Shown in pieces: positions 1 through 12,788 of a stretch of 64,000 bases of DNA (its first letter is position 1; each line of letters opens with the position of its first letter). Below the pieces are notes generated by a model. It ran no database searches, was not told the origin of the DNA, and was given only the letters and a program-made list of their open reading frames with translations. This stretch comes from Mauremys mutica (taxonomy: Eukaryota; Chordata; Testudines; Geoemydidae): the NCBI RefSeq assembly GCF_020497125.1, contig NC_059075.1, positions 45,978,003 through 46,042,002 on the forward strand, written 5' to 3'. The translations under genes were made by a program, and so were the position numbers.

Positions 1-860
1 ATGATTAAAACCCATGACATTTCATTGCCTGATGCTTCACATACCACACATCAGTGCTTTCAACCATGCCCAGACTCTCTGGCAGTCGTCTCCAGTCCAT
101 GTACCAGGACAGCCACCCCAGCCCTTCCAATTGGAGGGCAACCCTGCTCTTCCCTGCAGGAACCGCCACAGCCTCTCTGTTGGGAGCATCCTTGCCAGGG
201 AGCATTCCTGTCTCCCCTTGGCCCTCTCATGCCAGCTCTTTGGCCCTGGAGATGTCAGTATGTAAGGTCTTCTGCTGCTCTTCTGATTTCAGCTCCCTCC
301 AGCTTAGAACCAGCAGGCAACTCCCACAGCTGTTCCTCTGCTCCTCCTGCTTTCAGCTCTCTCCAGTCTTCCAGCCCTGGCTCTCTGGCTTGGGGACACC
401 AGCCAGAAAACCCCTCCTGCTGCTCTCCTGCCTTCAGTCTTCCCCCAGGAATCACCTTCTGCTTCCTTTCAGAACTCCTCCAGCCCTCTGGCAACTCTCA
501 CCTGTCCTTCCTGACTGAACTAATCTGGCTCTGACTCACTGAGACACCTCCTCACCAGGTCTCTCCTCCTCTGATCCTTTATAGCTCCCAGGTGCTGCCC
601 CGCCCTCTTATCTGCCCATATGGGGCCAGCAACACCATGAGAGGAGGTGTGGATCAATGATGTTCAACACCCACAGCTCAGCTATGACAGTAGACCAGGC
701 CCAGTGGAAAGGGGAAAGATGGCTCCCAAATGCAATAGCAGGCCCAGATTGGTTCCAGTGTGGCTCATGAACTCCGCCAAACCTGTTGCCTCAGAGAGGA
801 TGCTGGGTGTGTGATGCAGGAGGTAGGGGATGGACATCTCCAGGCTGTCAAAGCCTAGAA
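1..860 (-). other. LTR-like CT/AG-rich stretch, no gene
   Basis: No convincing coding sequence. Read on the minus strand the stretch is purine-rich with repeated GGCTGGAG/GCAGGAG-like words and holds a TATA-like CTATAAAG at 577-584, which resembles the promoter part of a reptilian retrovirus-type or Gypsy LTR. Neither LTR boundary nor a target duplication is visible, and the left side may continue outside the window. The 177-codon plus-strand frame at 1-534 is proline/serine-rich low-complexity sequence and is not taken as a gene. Confidence 0.3.
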
Positions 861-869
861 GTAAGATGG

Positions 870-3108
870 TGTCCTCTGCCCTTTCTGGGGTTGGTATTTT
901 TTATATAGCTTTTGATAGGGAGACAGGGTGTAGTTCCCTAAGGATCACAGCATGCCCATGAGTCTTTAAGTAAATGGAGTGCTTCATCCATTATGCTGCT
1001 AAAGAGTTCCATCCCCTTAAATGGCAGATCCTCTATGGTGGACTGCACCTCTGCTGGAATGACTGATGCTAACAGCCCTAATGTCCTTCACATGGTGATG
1101 TCCAGGGCCATCAACCTTGTGGACATAGTGGACACATCCTCAGCTGCTTCTAACACTGTTCTGGCCACCATCTGACCTTCTTATGTAATATCTTTCCATT
1201 CCTTCCCATTCTCCTGTGGAATTTTGGACAGGAAGGAAGTGATTCTTTCCTATATTTTGTTAATAGGATATGATAGTATGCAATAGGGAACTGCAACAAT
1301 GTGGAGGAATGCACCTTGCGCCCAAAGAGGTCCTGTTTCTTAGTGGCTTTTTCCTTCAGGATAATGTTTGTGGAGCTGGTCTTCTCTTGTGCTACAGACA
1401 TCAGAGACCTTAGATTTGGATGGGCATAAAATGTTCAAAGCCCCTTGAAGGCACCTTGTACCTCTTTTCCATTCATTTAGATGTGGAGGGAAGAGTGGCC
1501 TGGGTCTGCCAAAGTCCCTCCACCAGCTCAAGTATGTCTTCATTGATGTGGAGAGCAATCCTGGCCAGGGTTGTGAAGTTCAGTATTTCAAAGAGCTTGT
1601 GGGACTTTTCCTGGATCACTGTGGTTTCAATGTTCAGCAAGTCTATGAACCAGGACAGGAGGTTCTGGAACACCCAGAAGTCATCAATTGCTGGTGTCAC
1701 TATCCCATCACAACAATAACTCTTCAGGTGAGAACAGAGTTTGAGACTGCCCCTCCATTATCACCTGCTCTTAAGCTGATGTCTGACTCTGGCATGGGGG
1801 GGCCTCGTTATGATGCTTAGAGGGTGTGTTTTCCTCCTCTTCCATGATGTAAGGGAGGGGTTCTGCTCCAGGGCATATGTGACAATGGTCCCTGGTTTGG
1901 CCAATACGGGTAAGGTGGTATGTTGTAAAGGTATAGGCCTAGCTGAGGTTGGCAGACCTAGCTGGGATTGGCCAGCCCAGTGCCACTCACATCTCTCTTG
2001 AGGTGGGGCCTGAAAATGGGAGACCTCTGGAGCCATCCCTGGGGTCACTCTCCAAAGGCAGGGGAGAAGGAGCCCTACTCAGTGCTGGTGCAAACCAGCA
2101 GCAGCTGTGATGAAGAGTATACTTTCTCAAACAGGGGGGCCATAGAATGATGTGGCCTCTATGCAAGGGGTGCCCGTGCCAACCACTGCTTCCCTGCAGA
2201 GCATGTCTACAGACAGGATGCCAATGTCTCCAGTAGGATATATCTCACGCTCTCGGTGAACTCAGCCATTGGTGCCATGCTGGTGCCAGTATTGGGACTT
2301 CTTTCCAACAAACCCTGCCAGTGGTCCAGTTTGCATCTCCAGACATGGGAGCAGTAAAGAAGTTGATGGCTTTTTCTTTGGAGGAGTGGCATTTAGTCCT
2401 CCTCTCAGCATGACTCTACATCATGTTTGGAGCTGTACTTATGCTCCATCCAGCCCTGCCTCAGTGTTACCCTTCAATATATGTAGGCTCTGAGGTTGTC
2501 CAAGACCGAGACCATTGGTGCCCAAGTCATTGGCAGAGACAACCTGTGCCAATGTTGAGGTGCCTTCTTCAATGCCCTCTTCTCACCAGATCCCAGAACA
2601 CAGTGTCTGCTTGAGGGTGCACTGGCCGATGGTGATTTCTTTGGGTTCAGTCTGGCAGTTACTGCTTCTTCTAGTTAAAAGTGACCTGCATGGACTTGCT
2701 CTTGAAAGTCCTCCAGGAAAAAGACCAAAACACCAACCACCTGTCTGGGATGTGGCTTTTCCCCAAGCAGAACAGGTATTGACCACATCTTTCCAAGAAG
2801 GGGTTAAAGCCAACATAGGACAAGCGAATTTTGGACCAGTTTAGAGCCTGCCATGTCGTGGCAGTTGGCATGATGCACCTTGCCACCTGTACATTGCCAG
2901 ATAGTTTTTGTTTGTTTGTTTGTTTTGAAAGTGTCCAATTCAAGGAAGTGGAGAAGATGAAGTTCTTTGCACATTTTTGTGAACAAGCAGTTCTGAAGCT
3001 CTCAAGAGAGTAGCAGGTTAGACACAGTCCAGGTTCTGTTTCACTTCCACAGGCAGTAAAAGGGAAGACTCTGACCACTCTGCCCTTTATGCCCTCGCTT
3101 GGGAGCAC
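870..3108 (-). pseudogene. Decayed gag-like ORF1 of a DIRS-type tyrosine-recombinase retrotransposon
   Basis: Minus-strand translation gives consecutive blocks resembling vertebrate DIRS-1-type ORF1 (Gag) proteins, in the expected order. A block near 1473-1700 contains 'DFWVFQNLLSWFIDLLNI', 'HKLFEILNF' and 'INEDILELVEGLWQT'. A block at 1250-1370 contains 'QDLFGRKVHSSTLLQF'. A block near 960-1160 contains 'AAEDVSTMSTRLMAL', 'VQSTIEDLPFKGMELF' and 'DEALHLLKDS'. Frameshifts and stops break the frame repeatedly, so no full protein is possible. The part from 1750 to 3108 is assigned only by position and by short tryptophan/serine-rich pieces, and is less sure. Gag of these elements binds element RNA in the cytoplasm. 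The reverse transcriptase and recombinase that should follow (towards position 1) are not recognisable, so this is a truncated copy. The family is recognised from memory of these motifs, not from a search. Confidence 0.6.
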
Positions 3109-3224
3109 AAGGAGGCACAGGGCGCATCCATGCCCTGACAGACACAGCTATTTAAAAGACTCCTATCTGGTGCACATGAGGCACATGGGCACCTTCAGGG
3201 GCTGTACTCTGACACATATTTGAA

Positions 3225-4240
3225 GAAGAACCAAAATTAGATCTAACTGTAGAAACTGCTGTAGCAGGGTGGTCACCCACTCCTGCCTGGAAGGGCTTAA
3301 GACAGCCCTAGAGAGGGCTGGGGCAGGGGGGAAAGCTGGGCTGATTGGGGAAACAGACGCAGCTGTGGCCACGCCCCAAACAGACCCAGCTGGCCCTTAT
3401 AAGAGGACGGTGGACCAGGAGCACACAGTCTCTCTCTAGCCCAGGGGTAAGCAACCTGATTTTCAGTGGCTTTCACACTGCCTGGGTCCTGGCCACCGGT
3501 CCGGGGAACTCTGCATTTTAATTTAATTTTAAATGAAGCTTCTTAAACATTTTAAAAACCTTATTTGCTTTACATACAACAATAGTTTAGTTATATATTA
3601 TAGACTTTTAGAAAGAGACCTTCTAAAAACTTTAAAATGTATTACTGGCACGCGAAACCTTCAATTACAGTGAATAAATGAAGACTCGGCACACCACTTC
3701 TGAAAGGTTGCCAACCCCTGCTCCAACCTTTGAGAGGGAGGGGTCTAGCTGCTGGAGAGCAGACCTGAGGTGGAGCAGGGCTGGGGGAAGGCCAGAGGAG
3801 CTGGAGTTTTGGCCTGGAAACTCCCCAGGCTGCAGGCCTAGTATAAGGCCGAATAGGCATTGGGGTTGCAGGGGACAGCCCAAGGGCAGAAGGCGGCGGC
3901 AGGCCCAACCCCTCCTTGCCTTTGATGAGTGGTTTATACTGCAGTCTGCCCCAGGGAGTGGGGGCTAGTTGGTGACTGGCAGTAGCCTATGACTAAGGTG
4001 AGGTGGGGATAGAGGGTGGGGGTTCCCTGGGGAGGGGAAACCCTGAGAGTGAGGGGTTACTGCCAGGGGGCAGCACCCCAGATAATGGGGCACTGGAGTC
4101 CAGGGAGGGACACGGGGGCCAAGTAGCAGCAGGACACCAGCCTGCAGAGGGTGCTCCAAGGCAGGATACGCTAATTCCCAGAAGCGACCAACAGGAGGTG
4201 CCGCAGGGGTGTCCCACACGCGTACACTGCACAATATTAC
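3225..4240 (+). mobile_element. LTR of a reptilian retroelement, split by a hAT MITE
   Basis: The sequence before 3442 and after 3720 reads as one interrupted GC-rich LTR of a type common in turtle genomes. It has a TATA-like CTTATAAG at 3397-3404 followed by a short leader, then purine-rich repeats of the GGGGCAGCACCCCAG kind near 4060-4090. A hAT MITE (3442-3720) sits about 40 bases downstream of the TATA signal. Exact TG...CA ends and a target duplication could not be placed, so both boundaries are approximate. No internal retroviral genes are attached; it is probably a solo LTR. Confidence 0.45.
3442..3720 (-). mobile_element. hAT-type MITE (same family as 7682-7987)
   Basis: The ends are CAGGGGTAAGCAACCTG and GGTTGCCAACCCCTG, an imperfect terminal inverted repeat. 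The flanking 8-mers CTCTAGCC and CTCCAACC are a diverged target duplication with 2 mismatches. The whole element is the reverse complement of the one at 7682-7987, including a shared AT-rich middle. It is non-autonomous, and the short frames inside it are not genes. Confidence 0.8.
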
Positions 4241-6397
4241 TAACCCTCACCAGTATGAGTGATTAGAAATGCAAAGCCATGAATACTTTGTCATAAAGGT
4301 TTTGTCAGCAAGGTGACATATTTTACAGATAGCCCTTTTATGACCCACAATGTTCCTTTGAGCATAGCTGATGAAGGAAAGCCCCAGGTAAAGTAATTAT
4401 TGTGGGTGTCTTCCTTAAAACTCACCATATTCTCTAAGGACAACGACGACTCCTGTCTGTGTCCCATGAATTTCCTGGATAGTTCCCCACACGACCGCCC
4501 TCTGTGTTGTGTTTGTTTTAGTAATAAAGTACATCTTTATTTTTCTAATCACTGATGTAGCTACTTGTTTATGTGTTTCATAACACAGCAAAGACACTCC
4601 ATTTACAGTGCATGGTTTGAATAAAGCTGGTGCTGAACTTTGGGTCAAGCATATCTAAGTTTGAGCTAAGTTTGCTCAGGGCTTCTCCTAAAGCAACGGT
4701 GGTTCTTTTTCTCAAGGTCTGATTTTCAAGCACTTACTGCTTCCTGGGCCCCCTATTGTTCTGTAGTTCTCTTTTCCTAAGCTTCTTTCTCTTTTTAATA
4801 ATGTCATGCTTTTTCTTTCCTATATAGAAGATATAGGCCATTTGCTGCCATGATTCCTTAAATGTTTTCAGGTGTGTCCTTTCATGTTCTTTGCAATATA
4901 AAATTAAATTTTGTAAATTAGGTTTTTTATTTATAGTTTGATCTATATTTCCTAGCTAAAGCTCTAGATACTAAAGAATGGTGATAAATGACTTTCAAAA
5001 GGCTGCTTGGAATATATTTGCTAATATTCTGGTGGTGGTTACAACTTGGAAAGGCTGGATTAATCTATTATTTCTCCATATAAATTATCTAGACATGTCC
5101 CTCAGAGTATAGTGCTCAGTGTTTACATTCTGTGTTTTAGGTTTTGACATTTTTATGTGATATTTACAAAACCAATGTTTAAAATTCCTGTCAAATTAAA
5201 AACTGTAACATAGTTATAACTATGTTGTCACAACCAGCTCCAGAATATGTGGCTGTGGGTATTTATATTGAACTGTATAAATGTGGATGGTAAAGAGGGG
5301 GTTTGGATTTCGTTTGCCAGAGGCAGTCATTTTTAAACTAGGGAATACAGTTGCAGTCAACATTTTTTCATGAGCTTTCTGACAGAAGACCAGAGGCAGT
5401 CTCCATTGACAAACTATCCCTAAAAACCACACACAGAGCATGCCACACACACATCTCTCTTTCCTGCCTGGCATGGGTAGGGAACCAGCTGTATCCATGT
5501 CCTCTGGACCCTGTGGAGACCCATCTGTGAAATTAGGGTCCATGCAAGGGGAAAGGGAGGGCTGGTAGGAATACAGATTGTCCCCCATCCACCATGAGAT
5601 GTGGGGATGGGTGCTGTAGTGCTTGAAGAGGTATAAGGCCTCTATGTGGATGGCCCCTGTCTCTTAGGGATGTGCCACAATTGGGAGCTGATCTTGTGTT
5701 TCATTCCACAGGGATCAAACCCTGCACCCACCAACAGAATGATGGTAGAGAACTACAACAGGAGATCCTTGAAGAGTCTTCTTCTTCCAGAGCCGTCTTC
5801 TATGATTTTTCATGTAGAAATGGGCAATCCTGTCCATGGGCAAGATGGTGCATAGATTTTATGAACAAGAAAGACACCATTCATAATCAGGGAGAGGATG
5901 TGACCTATGTAGCTGCTTTGCATAATGGGAAATGGTCCTAATGCTGGCTTAACTGGCAACAAGAGGTTCACTTAGTTTCATAAAGCCGGTGCAACCTTTC
6001 TTATCCACTCCACAACCCTGCAGCCAGCACAGGGAGTTGGGAGTAAAGGGTGTCCGTCCCCACAATCAGTGGCTCCCAAAACAGCCTTTTGGCAATAGCA
6101 GGTGTAAATTACAGCACCCTTGAGGCTGCTTTAATTTATACCTGGGGACCAGTTCAATACACAGCCAGCCCAGGATTGTAGGGAACACAAAGTGGCTTGA
6201 AAGCTACCTTTTCACCTCCTTTCTTAACTTATATTATGGCTACAACCAAAGAACAGGGTCTTTATACCTTTATTTTATAACATACAAACAGCCTTCTGTC
6301 AAGCTGTCCTATGGTGGCTCAAGAGCGGGAGTACCAACCTCAGGGCCGACTGTTAAGAGGCAGGGCACAAACCCCAAATTGGCTGTGAGTTCTACAC
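4241..6397. other. Intergenic, nothing recognised
   Basis: AT-rich unique-looking DNA. The frames here (for example 122 codons on the minus strand at 5220-5588, and 5646-5941 on the plus strand) show no recognisable domain and lack obvious splice or composition support. No repeat family was recognised. Confidence 0.5.
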
Positions 6398-6400
6398 TTA

Positions 6401-6672
6401 GGCCTGGGTTACACTATCGGGGGGATTCGAACTAAGATACGCAACTTCAGCTACGCAAAGTCGAGGTATCTTAGTTCGACTTACCTGGCCATCCTCACGG
6501 CGGCGAGTCAACTGCCACAGCGCCCCCATCGACTGCGCTTACTCCTCCTGCTGAGGTGGAGTACGGGTGTCGATTAGCGGATCAATTTATTGCGTCCAGA
6601 TGAGATGCGATAAATCGATCCCCAATACATCGAATACTACCCGCAGATCCGACGGGTAGTATAGACGTACCC
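6401..6672. mobile_element. PIF/Harbinger-type MITE with TTA target duplication
   Basis: The ends are GGCCTGGGTTACACTA and the reverse complement of TATAGACGTACCC. They match the layout of the terminal repeats of the large Harbinger at 33479-38389 (GGCCTGGTCTACACTACG / CGTAGTGTAAACGTACCC). A TTA lies on each side (6398-6400 and 6673-6675), the 3-bp target duplication typical of Harbinger. An internal inverted repeat (CTAAGATAC at 6432-6440 with GTATCTTAG at 6467-6475) is present. The element is 272 bp with no coding capacity, and was presumably mobilised in trans by a HARBI1-type nuclease. Confidence 0.85.
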
Positions 6673-6675
6673 TTA

Positions 6676-7673
6676 GATTTCACCAACCATGTATCAAGTG
6701 TGAACTCCTCAGGCACTAGAACAGCCTAACATGGAGTCAAAGACAGTCCCTTTGAGTACTCCGATTTGTCTTGTCATCTAGACAAGTTTGTCTTTGTAAT
6801 AGATGGTCCCTTACACCAAATATCACAACAATATTCAAGTTACTTCCAGTCCTAAAGGACCAGTTACTTACCTTAGATCTCACACCAAAGACTATGCTTA
6901 TAGCCAGTCCTATAATAAACTATCTAAAGAATTAACAACTAGGAAAAGGAAATAAGAATTATTTACAAGGTTAAAGTAGGTAAACATACACACATGGGTT
7001 ACAGTCTTAAATTTCAAACGGTAGTAGAAGCTTCTATAAGAAGCAAGTTCTACATGTCCCTTAGGGCCAATCCAGACTAAAAACTGGGGATCTTTTGCTT
7101 ATGCCTAGAAAAGCTTGCCCTAGAGAGTCCAAGCAGCATAGAGATACAGTTTCTCCTTGTCAGGGACTTTTATTCCCTTTCCCTCTTCTCTGAACTGCCA
7201 GCTCAGCTGATGGGAGGAATTCACTTGCATGTCTCCTCTTCATGACAGGGGGGAGAGCAATCAACAAAGTCAGTTATCCTCTTCAATGTTCCACAATAGT
7301 TCATCTTGCATTGATGGACCTTCTCTGTTGGGCAGCATGTAACACCTTCTGCTGGAAGCCAGCTTTTCACACTAGTTAATGTCTTTCTCCTGTTTGGTGA
7401 TTTACACAGTTACAGAGGGTTATAATGCAAACTCTTTAATATTATCTTATACTGTAATATGGGATGCAGATATAAGTGAGATTAATGCAGGCAGCAACTC
7501 ACAAGCATTTCATAAAGTCTAAACAGTGAACACATTCTTATCATTCTAATACCTATTAACATTATTAACACACACGTGAGCCAGACTGTTCCAGCTATGC
7601 ATTCGTCAGTGTTCACTTGAGACCTAAGGGCCTTGGAATGAGCTGGCACTTAGTCTGCCAGCATCACACCTTC
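6676..7673 (-). mobile_element. Possible antisense LTR-like repeat
   Basis: Gene-free stretch that resembles a retroviral-type repeat I associate with turtle genomes, read on the minus strand (start near the AGCCAGACTGTTCC block at 7579). No clean TG...CA boundaries, no target duplication and no coding remnant were found, so the call is weak. Confidence 0.25.
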
Positions 7674-7681
7674 ATCTATAC

Positions 7682-7987
7682 CAGGGGTCGGCAACCTTTC
7701 AGAAGTCGTGTGCCGAGTCTTCATTTATTCACTCTAATTTAAGGTTTTGTGTGCCACTAATACATTTTAACGTTTTTAGAAGGTCTCTTTCTATAAGTCT
7801 ATAATATATAACTAAACTATTGTTGTATGTAAAGTAAATAAGGTTTTTAAAATGTTTAAGAAGCTTCATTTAAAATTAAAATGCAGAGCCCCCCGGACTG
7901 GTGGCCAGGACCTGGGTAGTGTGAGTGCCGCTGAAAATCAGCTCACGTGCTGCCTTTGGCACCCATGCCATAGGTTGCCTATCCCTG
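7682..7987 (+). mobile_element. hAT-type MITE with TSD atctata(c/t)
   Basis: Begins CAGGGGTCGGCAACCTTTC and ends GGTTGCCTATCCCTG. The 8-bp flanks are ATCTATAC (7674-7681) and ATCTATAT (7988-7995), with one mismatch. The central TA of the duplication fits the nnnTAnnn preference described for Buster-type hAT transposases. It is the same family as 3442-3720, in the opposite orientation. The 71-codon frame across it is not a gene. Confidence 0.88.
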
Positions 7988-7995
7988 ATCTATAT

Positions 7996-10483
7996 CTTAA
8001 CCTAAAATCAGGTTGGTTATATAGCAGAGGAATGAGCAAAGTTTGCTCATTTTGCAAGTCTCAATAGTGTCCTTTGCTGATGGTATCATATTTCAAGCAC
8101 TGATATGAGGAATGCATCCTGGAGTTTCAAATGCCAAGAGAAGGCATATCTGATTTTAGTGCTCAGAGGTAAAAATACAAAGAACCTTGGTAAAGCTAGG
8201 AAGATGCCAGCACAGATGGTGATTAAACACATAGACAATAGAACAGATACAAATTCTAAATTGACTGCTTTTCATGTACTGGTATTTAATTGCATTTCAT
8301 AAACATAAAATAAGAAAGAAACATATAAAGAGAGTGCAAAGTTTAGATCACATTACAAGCAGTCTCACATATCTCCTTAAAATTAACTTCTTCAGGAAAA
8401 CCTTACAAAAATGACCGCTGAGATTCCTACATCATCTTGATCTGGTACTAGCTCCTGATTGTAACCATGTGAATGAATCAGACTGTAGCTCCTTGATGCA
8501 GTGACTGCTGCTCCTCATATGTATTTGTACAGTGCCAAGCATACTTTAAGAGATCAAATGATAAATAAATACTACTACTCAGAAAAACCATTCTGTTATG
8601 TTCTTGCAACATCGCTTTACACAAAAACAATAAAGTGCTGTATCAGGACTATAAGTTGTACCTAGAATGTGTGGGAGAGGTTAGTGAGACTCAAGAGATA
8701 AATATGAAAGTAAAAGAGGTAAAATAGAAATAGGTCAGTATCGATTCCATGTTGATTTTCTTCCATCAGCTCACAATAAGTTCACCTTCGTGCCAATGTA
8801 TATGGAACAAGGAGTACCAAATTTGTTTGAATTTCTTTACATTGTTGTTACACCTAAAAATCTTAAACCCCCACCCCTTAGCCATACTAACAGCCAGTTC
8901 CTTAACATTACTGAACCAACATTCTTCCACTCATAAGAATATTTGTTTATCTGGCACTTATTACAAACCCCAGCTGTTTCTTTAGGATACCTTGACAAGA
9001 TAGCAAATGAATAAAAATTTCTTGCATCTCTGCCGTAGATTTCTGTATGGGGAAAATCATATGAGGGTATAATGGGACTTGCCTTATAATGACCACAAAA
9101 ATATGTTTAAAACAAATGAAAGAAAAAGCCATTTATGTCTAATGTTGGAGGAAAACAAGTATGTGTGTATATAGACACTGGAAAAGCTTTTGAAAAATAT
9201 TATTGCAGGCACGTTCTATTGAAAATATGACTTTTGGGGAAAGGTCAGCTATGCTACCTTCTGTACCAATATTAAACATGCAGTTTGTAACTGCCCTGCA
9301 AGTAATTTAACTTGCACATTCACCTTTGTAGTAACTTTTCTATTCATGAATCAGTGTTCATTAATACCAGTTTTTCCTCTCTTTTTTCAGCCTTACTTCC
9401 CCATTTTTAACTTGCATCTCTTCCAATCACATATCAACATGTACCCCATTCTGCAATGAGGCATTTGGAATGACACTAAAATAAATAAAAATGGTGAAGA
9501 TTATTTTAAAGTAAACTGTTTGTAAAACTTCTGTAGTGGTCATCTTGGTCAATGTCCATGTTGTACAGTGCAGTACAGCAGTTTGGGCTCCATCTTTTTA
9601 ATCATTTACAGACTTTTCAAAAATACTGCTAATAATACTATCTTATAACTGAAATGTTGAAACAAAAAGTGAACATGTAAAGTTTGAGATCTAATAGTGC
9701 CTTTAGTATATTAAGCTAGGTAAAAGAAACAGTGCCACTGTAAATAGGCTTCTTGCCAGTTCAAATGTTAGTAAAGATTCCATCTCCCAAAACACTATAG
9801 ATTTAGTTGCAAATGCCCAGAAAAGACTACAATTTGTTCTAACAAGAAGCTGCTGTTATTTTGAGGACTCCAACCAAGGTTTTCAACAGCAGTAAGATAA
9901 GAAGCAATGTCAATTATGCAAGTGTGCCATCTGCTGGCCTAAAAGAAAGAACACACACAGACAAGAATTCCAAAATAATAACACTATTCATGTGCATGAT
10001 CTTCTATGTAATCATATGCATTCCAGCTATTCCAGCCTTTTTACACCTTAAGGTTAATTAACTTGGTGCATGTCTTCCTTTTTTAAAGTGTAGAAATGTA
10101 AAAAAGTTGATATTTGTGTTACTTAAACATTTTGTTTATAAATTGCCACTTTTTCTTTTATTGAAATTGTGTCAGTCCAACAAGGACCCAGTGGGATACT
10201 TCATCTCTTCTGTCCTGAATATATAAATTACATTTCACACACAAAACTGAACTCTGTAAATACTATAAATGCATGTGTTTGTCACTTTTCCATTAGTAAT
10301 AGTCTCTCTGGAATTGAGCCTCTGAAGTTTCCAGTTATAGAGATGTTTTCAGAAAAGAACATTTTACATCTCCATGTACATGCTTAAGCTTTTTGGTGCT
10401 TACCTTGTCACAATACCACAATATTCTAAAATACACTAGTTGTCATGCCCTTGGGAAGCATCAGGAATGCCACATGATGGGCA
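7996..10483. other. Intergenic, nothing firm
   Basis: AT-rich unique DNA without recognisable exons. Around 8485-8575 a stretch with TTTGTACAGTGCCAAGCA followed by AATAAATA resembles the tail of an old MIR/L3-like interspersed repeat, but it is too short and diverged to call firmly. Confidence 0.4.
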
Positions 10484-10555
10484 AGATTCTGATCTCAGTT
10501 ACACCACTGTAAATCTGGAGTAACTCTACTGTTGGACTGGTGTGAGATCAGAATC
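10484..10555. repeat. Short palindromic (hairpin) repeat
   Basis: AGATTCTGATCTCAGTTACA at 10484-10503 is nearly complementary to TGGTGTGAGATCAGAATC at 10538-10555, giving a stem of about 18-20 bp around a 35-base loop. It looks like a small MITE remnant that occurs widely in reptile genomes. No coding capacity. Confidence 0.55.
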
Positions 10556-12776
10556 CCATGGTATGTTTTTACTGGAGTGGTGCTTCAGATATTCACTGAA
10601 GAGAGAAGCACAACATTCTGTTATGTGTAAAGTAATAATATTTTGGAGTCTGGACGTGAAATAGATAAATAACTGATTATATTAGGAAAAAGAAATTCAG
10701 TTGATCTTAATTGGAAATGCACAAGCAATCTGGAGAGGGAGAATACCAGCTCCATGGGGTTCCATCAAAAACTTTTTTCACAAAATGTGTACAGCAAGGA
10801 ATCAAATTGCAATCACTCTACCATCAAAGCAAGTTCATATTGGCTGATGATCAGACCCAGAAAGTAGGACCTTGGTAGAAGCAGTGGCCTTTGGAAATTA
10901 TATATTTTATGGGTGTCAGGGATATGCCATCTTTTCAGGACTAAGAGAAAGAGAAAACCAGGAGAAAATATAATAGGAGCTAAGAGGTCTATCAGCTGGA
11001 AGGAAGGGGGATAGCAAAATAACCATTTTAGGGCTACAGCATTTATTTCTGACAAATTAAAAGGGACTTTTAACAGAAAAGCATGCTGGGAAAGGTTCCA
11101 GTAAGAGATGGCCCTAACATTGGGGAGTTTCAGTACTGATCGGGCAGTCATCCCCAGGGGAAGGAGTTGAATTCCCATCTTTTTAAGGGACAGAGATTTC
11201 ATTGGAAAGTATCTCCAAATTCTCACATCTTCAGCCCTTCGTTTAGAATAGTTAAACCTTTCTGTAAACTGAGCTGCTTCTTGAGACATCAGCTACTTCC
11301 TGTATTTAGTAGAGCACCATTAGGCCACATTTTATACACATCACAGTTTCTCGCCTTCTCTTCCCCTATTCACTCCCTTCCTCCTGCAAAAATCACACCA
11401 TTTTGACAGTTTAGGAGCTGTGGTAATTTACAGCTCTCGCCTTCAAAACTGCTACCTCTGATCCTCGAAACTACCTGTCCCAGCAGAAATTTTATGCAGC
11501 TGGAGGGATACAGCCCCATAGCTAAATACCAAGAAGCTACTTTTAACCTAGCCTTATATTCAGCACTTTTGTTTTATCAGACAGCATGTTTATTAAGATA
11601 GTTGTCACGTCACTGTATGGAATTGGTTAACTGACTGAAATAACTGTCTTTCCTTTTAGTCTTTATCACTGAATACCAGGTTAACAATTTCCTGTAGTAT
11701 AAAATGAAACACAATAAAAAGAGTAAAATCCCCAAGGGCAAAATGCTTCAAAAATCTTGAAAATCATACCTACTTTCGTTTGTAATGTGTGAAATTATTA
11801 CAAGTACGTTCACTATGAGGACTATTGATGGATGACTCACAATTTAGCTAAATTCAATAAACCACATACTGTGCCCATCCCAGTAGGTGACTCATGCATT
11901 TTGTATTTCAAGTATCAAGTGTTTGCCAAAAACAGTATTTAAAAAAAGTAGGAAAATTGTTCAAAAGAGCTCATGAATAGGTTAGGACTACCCACCGGCA
12001 GCTCTTACTTATGTTCTGACCACTTACACAGGATTTCATGGGACTACTGTAGTATTCAGTGATAAGAAAGAATGCTTACCACAGGAACCCAGCATCAGAG
12101 GGCATATGCTATTTCTCACATGTATTGTACCTTCTTTAAATACACACACATTCCAGTATTTAATGTGAACCTTTAAAGGGGCTACATTTCAAGAAGAAAA
12201 CCCTGCATAGCAAAGATTTTTGCTACAGTCACTGTTTAACAATTCATATATTTGTTTTAAATTGTCATAAGACCATGCTTTGCTTTTGCTTTTCCAAAAA
12301 TTAATTGTCAAAAACCAAAAAAAGGACTGGAAGTTTAAAGACACACAGAAAATACAGACTGTCAGGGGGAAATGGGTCCTGGCACTTTGTGATGCAGGGC
12401 AGCTGTGACTACGTAACATGAATCAAAGTGAGAGAATCAGGCCCATAGGAAGAAGCAAGGCTCTCCTGGCTCTGACATGTTGTTATAGTTTAATCAGTCT
12501 GCAGAGTGGCAAAAGGCTTTCATGTGCCTATTGATTTTTTTCTAAAGACATCTGTGGATACCGCACATAAACCCATTCATATGTAGCTCAGAAGAGAATT
12601 TTTTTTTTTGGATTTGAACAGATATTTACCTGTTACAGAGTGTGTGACATGGAAATGTGGAACAGCCACATACCATAACCTCTTTTTTCTGGGAAGGGAA
12701 ATAAATCCCACAGTACTGTTTACATGTCCCCATAATGCCTCTGAACCAGAAAAGGAGGTCCACTCTCCAGGTCTAT
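10556..12776. other. Intergenic, nothing recognised
   Basis: Unique-looking AT-rich DNA. A 158-codon minus-strand frame at 10813-11289 has a leucine/proline-rich translation with no domain I can name; it could be a LINE ORF2 relic or chance. No splice context or repeat boundary supports a gene. Confidence 0.4.
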
Positions 12777-12788
12777 ATTAAATCTATA

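Noticed and set aside
1..534. 177-codon open frame on the plus strand
   Set aside because: Low-complexity Pro/Ser/Leu translation in CT-rich LTR-like DNA, with no domain, and competing frames on both strands.
5220..5588. 122-codon minus-strand frame
   Set aside because: Cys-rich but without a signal or domain, no neighbouring exon signals, length within chance expectation for the window.
10813..11289. 158-codon minus-strand frame
   Set aside because: No recognisable domain, isolated, in AT-rich DNA; a LINE relic is possible but not supported.
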